Shown here: piece by piece, positions 57,425 to 64,000 of the stretch
Layout of the letters: each line of letters begins with the position of its first letter
How positions within the stretch are numbered: position 1 is the stretch's first letter
Assembly: GCF_009727055.1 (NCBI RefSeq)
Contig: NC_052359.1
Location: 25,410,220 to 25,474,219 of the forward strand
Origin: Benincasa hispida
Lineage: Eukaryota; Streptophyta; Magnoliopsida; Cucurbitales; Cucurbitaceae
DNA: 64,000 nucleotides
Direction: 5' to 3'
Notes under the pieces: model-generated
What the model was told of the DNA's origin: nothing
Databases searched by the model: none
The model's input: the letters and a program-made list of their open reading frames with translations, nothing else
Translations under genes and position numbers: made by a program

Positions 57425-58110
57425 ACCTAATAACACGTTATCAGTGATAGAAGCTATCACTGATAGCACATTATCAGTGATAAAGAACTATCATTGATAG
57501 CATGATATCAGTGAGATCATTGACAGCATCTTATCAGTGATGTTATCAATGAAAGAAGCTATCATCAATAACCACAATATGAGTGATGTTAGTGATATCA
57601 GTGATAGAACTTAGGTGATATCTATATATCGAGTTTCTTTCAAAGGTAATAACCAGTTATAGAAGTTTATCATTGATAGTCTTAAGTGTTAATATTTCAA
57701 GGTTAATTCTAATTGATGAAAGTCTATTAGTGATAGCGACTGATAGCTGCTATCAGTGATAGCCATGATAAATGATTATTAGTGATAGCTACTGTGGTAA
57801 TCAAAGTTGTTGATTTTCTTTCAAAGTTGATCACAATTTATAAATCTATCATTGATAACCACTGATAGCCTTAACTATTGATATTTCAAGGTTGACTCCA
57901 ATAGAGGAAAGTGAATCAATGATAGCTACTAATAATTGATAGCAAATTAAAAGCTAATATTTCAATATTGTATTACTTTTTCTCAAATTGAAAGCTATCT
58001 CCGATAGCAACTATCATCGATAGCAATTGATAAAATCTATCAGCGATAATAGCTAATAACAACTATCCGTGGCTATCACTGATGGCTGCTATCAGTGATA
58101 GCTTTTAATT
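57425..58110. repeat. Palindromic minisatellite-like cluster, CTATCAGTGATAG
   Basis: Over about 680 bp the near-palindrome CTATCA(C/G)TGATAG and its half CTATCA/TGATAG recur roughly twenty times with variable spacing (for example 57440-57475, 57750-57770, 58070-58102). Perfect hairpins can form, such as GCTATCACTGATAGC and GCTATCAGTGATAGC. No open frame, no terminal repeats. Confidence 0.85.
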
Positions 58111-58600
58111 TGAGAAAACTAGGAAGAAGCGAACAAAATGGTGGCTAGGCATGGGGTTTTTAATCATTTACCATTTTTTTTATCTATATATGCAATTATT
58201 TTATCTTTGTACTACATATTCTATTATTTTTTGCTTGAATTCTATTTATGCAACTAGCCCATATATTTTTGTGAAATGCCTTACAAAAGCATTTTCAAAT
58301 TGTGAATTTGTCATATAGATATCACCATCATTGTTCCTAATTTCTGTTATAAGGTTTCTACTTTGCTTGGCAGAGCAAACTTTATGGAAGAAAGATGACA
58401 TAATTTGTCTTTTTTTTCTTATAAATTAAATGAGTTATTAGAGTAAAATGCAGTTTCGGTTTATGAGATTAAGAGTTAGTGTCGATTTGGTCCGTAAAAT
58501 TTCAAAAACAACACCTATTATTTAATTGTTTAAACCTCGTATAATTGATAAAATTATTTTATTTTTATAATATACTAAAATTTTCATCTAAAGTGCACGT

Positions 58601-58809
58601 TAGAGGTGTTAAAAAAATTTAATGACCCGAAAAAATCAATTAACTTAATCCAACCCGTGCGTTTTGGATTGGGTTGAGTTCAAATAAATGAAAATTTTAA
58701 GGATTGGGTTGTTCATGGGTTCACCTAATATAACTCAAACCAACTCGAACCGACCCAAATTTATTATTAACTCTAAAATATATTTTTTTATTATTTATAA
58801 CACAATTAC

Positions 58810-58844
<35 letters not shown>

Positions 58845-59182
58845 ATTTTAATTTTATTTAATTCCAATATTTTTTGAATAGTTTATTCTTCAACAACTTT
58901 AAAAGTAGTTTTTTTGTACTTTAGAAAAAAAAAATTCACTATATAATTAAAATTGAATTGTTAATCTTAATTTCATAATATGAAAATAATTAAATTAGAT
59001 TTTTACATATTTACATTTTGATACTTTTTAGAACAAAATTTTAAATAAATGACCCGATTAACCTGGGTTAGGTTCGTTTTTTAATGAGGGTTATTTCTGT
59101 TGAAAAAATTTTAACTCGAACAATTGGGTTGGATCTAAAAAATCTTTCAACTTATATCCAACCCAACCCATGAACACCCCTA
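58601..59182. mobile_element. hAT-type MITE with 8-bp target duplications
   Basis: A 582-bp element with terminal inverted repeats TAGAGGTGTT (58601-58610) and AACACCCCTA (59173-59182; inverted TAGGGGTGTT), flanked by GTGCACGT (58593-58600) and GTGCACAT (59183-59190), one mismatch in eight. Eight-base duplications with TAG-type ends are characteristic of hAT transposons. No transposase is present. It contains (TA)n at 58812-58841 and words based on GGGTTGGGTTGG/CCAACCCAACCC near both ends. Confidence 0.75.
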
Positions 59183-59195
59183 GTGCACATGATAA

Positions 59196-59209
59196 AAATA
59201 TATATATAT

Positions 59210-59241
<32 letters not shown>
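59196..59241. repeat. (TA)n microsatellite
   Basis: About 46 bp of alternating T and A with one phase shift at 59220. Confidence 0.95.
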
Positions 59242-60400
59242 CTTCATTTTATGTGTATTCACAAAAGAAAAATATTAATAATAAAGCCCATGTATTTATA
59301 AAAAGAATTCTCATTTTATGAAATTCAAATTTTATAATAGGAAATTAATGCAATCCTGCATATTTTAGAATTTATTTTAGTACAAGGTGGGAATTCGACA
59401 TGTTATGTAAGTTATTTTTTTCTCTATTGGTTTTTTCTTTATACAAAAAAAAAAAAAATCAATCAAATTAAATTACTGTTGTGGATAAATTTCAATTACA
59501 TAGTTAAATTTCTCAGTAAATTTTTTATGATTATTAGTTCCACATAACAACTTGAATTTAAAGATAAATTATTCAAAATTTAACCTTGTAAAAAAGATAC
59601 TCAAATTCATGAGTAGAAAGAAATAAATATTGATCAAATTATTCATATGTTCTAAATTTAAAGTTTCAGTTCAAAGATATTATTTTGACTATTAAATAAT
59701 TAAACTTGAAATATAAATATAATATTTATTTAATAATAATAACATTACCTTAAATAAATATAATAAATAACTAAAGGCTAACGAGTCAAGAATGGTGAAA
59801 AAGGAACATCTTAGTTCGAGTTTTGCTGTAAAAGTGGTATTTCCTCTTCATTAATGTCCTGAATTTTGGTTTATTTATTCTTCAAAGGATTAATGTCTTT
59901 ACTCTTTATTTTCTCATCCAATTTAATTCTTATCTTAATTATCTATTTTGTAACCTTCTTTTTTTTCTTTCATTAAATGGGGAAAGATGAAAGAATTGTC
60001 CTTATACTAATTTTAAACCAACAAACTTACGAGATCAATATAGACTGAAACTAATTCTCTTCATATTGGTAGTATATATTTACAAATTTAAGGGAAAATA
60101 AATATAATGATCTAAAACATTAATCCAATAATATTTTAGGACTTCATTACCTCATGATCACAACTGTGGCTGACATCTTTTCAACCGTTTCATTCTCTTC
60201 CTTTTAGATCCTTCTCCTCCACCAAATCATCAGAATAAACACCGATTTTGAATTCCAAATCCTTACTGCCATTAAAACCAACAACATCGTTGTTTCCAAA
60301 CATTAGCCTCTCCTCTTTCAATCGAGAGGAATTTATCCAAAAACTTCCTTGTATTTCATGAAATTTTTACCAATGATTCTTATCGTCCTTCCAGTCGAAC
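59242..60400. other. AT-rich intergenic DNA
   Basis: No open frame of interest, no recognised repeat apart from short A/T tracts. Confidence 0.6.
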
Positions 60401-61694
60401 TCATCATCAGAAACCCTAATCTATTACTTGATGTTAAGATACTGGTGGCACATGTTTTGGACCTCTCCTAGATTTCAAGTGGCTTTGGAATCACTCCAAA
60501 TGCACGAGTATTCTGGGAGAACTCCTCGTTCCAAGTTGATGCTACTTCCTGTCCTTTCTATCCGACAGCATCTTCCCTACTTGGAATCTCTTGACCAACG
60601 CATGGTCTTGCTATCAACACATGCTACTTCCATCAACGCATAATCTCCTCTCAATTAGCCTTCATACACTCTTCTTTATGTCCTTTGAAGAGAATTTGAG
60701 TTCTCACATGAAGTCCTTGGCCTTATTTATAGGCGTCCAAGATTTCTCTAAGCCGACACCTTCTACTTGGCTGCATGTCCAAGTGTCTTTTCCTTACATT
60801 ATTAACGCAATCTTGCGCTATTGCAATCCAAGGTGTCTTCCTCCCCTTTTACGAATGCATAGCCCTCAAATTTTCATGTCCGAATGACGAGGGCATGCGT
60901 CTATCCAACCTCATATGCGGTCATCTAACCAGTAATGCATCCATCCAAATGCCACAACCTTCCTATGTCCGGACACCATCAATCGGCACATGCGTCCATT
61001 CAATCTTACCTTGTGCATCTAATTAATGCAACTTGGTCACATATGCTAGATGCTCGCAAGGCTCATCTTTTGGCCGCATATTCTTTCCTTTTGCATGGCT
61101 TACCTTGCCCTATGCGAACTAGGATAATGATCAACACTCTTTCAATGCATACTACTAGCTTGTCCTATGCGCCCACATGCCCTTGGATGTCCATCACATA
61201 GCACATGTCCAAGGCCACTAGCACATCACCAACACATAGTGTTGCCGCATACCATCGCGTAGCACTGCCGCATCCATCGCATCCATCGCCGCATACCATC
61301 GCATCCTTCTTGTAGCATCACTGCCTGCCATCGCGTAGCACTGCCGCATGACTCCATCGCCGCATGCCTCCATCGCCGCATGCGTTTTTCTAACCTCTCA
61401 AGACATTGGCTACCGCATGCATTTCTCCTGGTCACACTTTGGCTTCCTTCAACGCCGAAATAACCTCTAAATGAGCAAGGCCAACACATGGGTTATACTT
61501 AGCCAATTTTCTAGTTTCCAATGCATGGATTATACTTATCAAATTTTCACTAGTTATGGCTTACCTTAAAGCTACTCAACAATCTTTTTAAATACTTAGA
61601 AATTTCCTTGACTTCAACATAGGATTTAACTTCCACCTAGTTAATTTCCTTACTCACCTGCTTAAGTAGAAAAAATGGAAATCCGGGTTTCACA
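60401..61694 (-). mobile_element. LTR of family S, minus orientation (far end undefined)
   Basis: On the minus strand TGTGAAACCCGGATTTCC starts at 61694, with TTTTCTACTTAAG soon after, as in the copy at 1-344. A TATA motif (CTATAAATAAGGCC) lies at about 60724-60737. The GC-rich interior with GCATG and CCATCGC words resembles 30480-30890. The lower end should read TGTCACACCC on the plus strand but I do not find it, so this copy is probably truncated near 60400. Confidence 0.55.
61243..61385. repeat. Degenerate GCCGCAT-CCATCGC repeat
   Basis: About 140 bp built from GCCGCAT and CCATCGC words (for example CACTGCCGCATCCATCGC at 61263 and ACTGCCGCATGACTCCATCG at 61340). It lies in the LTR of family S. 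Confidence 0.75.
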
Positions 61695-62120
61695 GAGACC
61701 TAGACCAAGTGGTGTAAGGCTTCGGTACTGTTGTTTGCATGAATGAACTGAAGAATTAAAACACCTAATTGTACGATATGAACGAACAAGAAAATCAGCA
61801 AGAGTGAGAAAGGAGATCGATAGTGACAGGGCGAGAGGTTCAATTACATGTGCTACATTTCGTGTTGGTAATTTCATTTGAATATAACAAAAGTAAAAGA
61901 GCAAAATATTAAAATCTAGAAAGTCAAATCTCATTTTAGCCCAAAAATTCAGGTTATTCGTATAATTTTTTCCTTATTCTTTTGTATTTTTCATTGTACG
62001 ATCACACATTTTATTCAATAAAATACGTAGCATATCATGGTGTTAGAGTCCATAGATCTAAGGCTATGTTTGAGTTATTGCCTCCCTAAAATAGTCATCA
62101 TCCCCTACAAACGTTCGTAA
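61695..62120. other. Unannotated intergenic stretch between two LTRs
   Basis: Short AT-rich region. I see no gene. Confidence 0.6.
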
Positions 62121-64000
62121 TGTTGGGTTGTATGTCCTAAAAATCGCAATTTGTAATGTTAAACATATTCTATTATCAATAAAGATGTTATTGACATTTA
62201 TTCAATAAAACTGTTATTGAATATGTGAATTGCACTTATAAAGTCTAAATCTAATAAACTAAAGATCCATGACTATTATATGAATACATGAACTTTATAC
62301 GGAGGCATAAGAGTGGATTAAGTTTAGTAAATAGCCAAAATAGTTTATAGTATACGAATAAGACTAGGTACTTTATTCTGGTAACATTATCGTTTGCAAC
62401 TCACTCTGTAGTTGTTACTATTTGTTGTAAAGTGCTACAAATAAAGTGATATTGACTTGTTCATGTATTGACATGAGGAGCGGGGGCATCTTATGCAATG
62501 AGTTTGCATAAGATTGAACCAAGAATTAAGTCACTCTTATTTTATAATGTCGTTTACTGTTTAAGACGGACTATTTCAAAGTGATGACCTAGGTAACTTA
62601 ACCTTAATCCTAAGCTAACTATGAGCTCCTGTTTATTCAGGATTATCCTTAAATTTGCATGAGTGAGGGTTAGCTCAACAATGCCTACTCAATTAGCCTC
62701 CCATTTCAGGGGTAAGACCGGATAGTTAGCTGGAGACATAGGGTGCAAGACGGAATTCACTCCTACCCGCTTTTAGGGATAGTAGAGAGGTTGTTCCCTT
62801 AACTGTTGACTTCGAATCTTGAATAAGGGGCCTCACCCTGTCATTACCTCGAGAGAGACTCGGTTTAGTGATTGGATCACAAACCAATTGTTCATTAGAG
62901 GATTGGTGGGATTTAAGGAACAAGATTAATCTTGGGAGTAAAATAGCTTTTGACCTAGCCGTTATTACAAACAACCTGTGAAACGTTGACTTATTTATCA
63001 TGGTTATATCAAATAGACATATAATATATATATAGTGAGAGGAGTGCAACTACAGGCTATAGTGGACAGTCATGTTAGTTAATGAATGTTGATTAACTAG
63101 GTTAAAAAGTTTGACTGGTTAGTCTCATATTGCTGGAGCCCATGATCTATAGGTCCCTCGAGTCTCCTTGCTAGCTCACTACGAAAAAAATTAAAGAATT
63201 AGGTGAAGTGAGAATTTGAAATGTTCATATTCGAGCCTAAAGGAAAAATGTAATTTATATGAGATATAATTTACAATTAAATAATTAATTTTTAAATTAT
63301 TTTTTAGAATATTCTTGAACATTTGCATGAAATTATTTTTTAAACTTAATTAATGTGATTAATCAAAGTTAGGTATCAAAAATAATTTAATACGTGATAT
63401 TAATTTGTTTTTAAATATTTTCTAAATTATGAAAATGTTTTTTCATAAAATATTGATTTATTGATTTTTTAAATTAGTTAGTGGAAAAATCCAATTGTTG
63501 GATTTTCCTACTAAATAAGTGGACTTTGAAGTGACACTTCCCAAACCTGACACTTAAAGATTACATGCTAATGGATTTTGAGGTGGAAGACATGCAAAAT
63601 AGGATTTTGCATGAAATTTGTCTTTAAATAGTTTGGTTGTTCAAATGTAAAAAGATTAATGCTTTTTTGACTTTTCACTTGACTCTTCCACCAAAATCTC
63701 TTTACTCTCCACTTTTCTAGAGTGAAATTCCTTTGTCTTCACTAACAAAACGGTCCCACCACCGTATTCTTCAAACGGAGACTAGCGAGGACTTACCTTT
63801 GGTGGTGTCAATCGATCACAAAGAGGAAGATTGTGATGGATTCTACAAAGATTGTATTTTCTAATCCTTTATGCATGCTTATTCTTAGTTTTATGTAATA
63901 AGAATGTTATTGATCCTTGCTTCTATTGTGCACGTTGTTTTTTATATTCCATCACGTAATGCTATGAGATGTACTTTCATATCATTTAGCAATTGATATG
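62121..64000 (+). mobile_element. LTR of family T, plus orientation, running past the window end
   Basis: Begins TGTTGGGTTGTATGTCC at 62121. It shares ordered blocks with the solo LTR at 47117-49064 (CAATAAAGATG/CAATGAAATAA near the start, GAATTCACTCCT, GTTCCCTTAA/GCTCCCTTAA, CCAATTGTTCATTAG). No coding region is visible to the window end, so it is a long LTR (over 1.8 kb) or a solo LTR. Confidence 0.65.

Noticed and set aside
57425..58110. CRISPR-like array of short repeats
   Set aside because: Spacing is irregular, units are near-palindromes with many variants, there are no cas genes, and the genome is of a plant.
59017..59182. Telomere-like GGGTTGG/CCAACCC words
   Set aside because: They are not TTTAGGG arrays; they belong to subterminal parts of the hAT-type MITE.
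61226..61489. Minus-strand frame of 87 codons in GCATCC-rich DNA
   Set aside because: It is built of degenerate GCCGCAT-CCATCGC repeats inside a family S LTR.

Overview
This is nuclear DNA of a dicot plant, AT-rich and dominated by retrotransposons. Repeat styles (CRM-clade Ty3/gypsy elements, LTRs opening TGTTGGGTTG, clusters of CTATCAGTGATAG) make me favour a cucurbit, but that is an inference. Only one well supported host gene is visible: a reversibly glycosylated polypeptide (UDP-arabinopyranose mutase family, RGP5-like) at 53.6-54.6 kb on the minus strand, with a probable promoter near 56.7-57.1 kb.

Layout. 1-7.5 kb: a decayed plus-strand CRM-clade Ty3/gypsy element (G1), invaded twice by large minus-oriented solo LTRs. 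7.5-9.6 kb: a non-coding LTR element (LTR-X) on the minus strand with a clear primer binding site. 9.6-38.2 kb: an island of about 20 kb of a roughly 150-bp tandem satellite, about 130 monomers, in three orientation blocks (minus, plus, minus). It is interrupted by two CRM pieces that share one insertion junction (10.5-12.3 kb and 15.0-19.1 kb) and by a solo LTR with a 5-bp target duplication (28.6-31.2 kb). 38.2-40.0 kb: a LINE scrap and a different gypsy LTR. 40.0-46.4 kb: a nearly complete minus-strand CRM element (G3) sharing an LTR with a neighbour (G4), with an assembly gap of 475 N in that LTR. 46.4-52.4 kb: a decayed Ty1/copia element split by a solo LTR. 52.4-57.1 kb: the host gene and promoter. 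57.1-64 kb: AT-rich intergenic DNA with a palindromic repeat cluster, a hAT-type MITE with 8-bp target duplications, a further LTR of the nested family, and the start of another long LTR.

The most interesting part is the satellite island. Its monomers form a five-monomer higher-order repeat of about 740 bp. Array borders on both sides touch tails of the same LTR (LTR-X), in a consistent orientation relative to the satellite, suggesting that the array was amplified inside a non-autonomous LTR element. CRM-clade elements, known for centromere preference, sit inside it. All retroelement genes carry stops, frameshifts, deletions or lost catalytic residues, so none is autonomous here.
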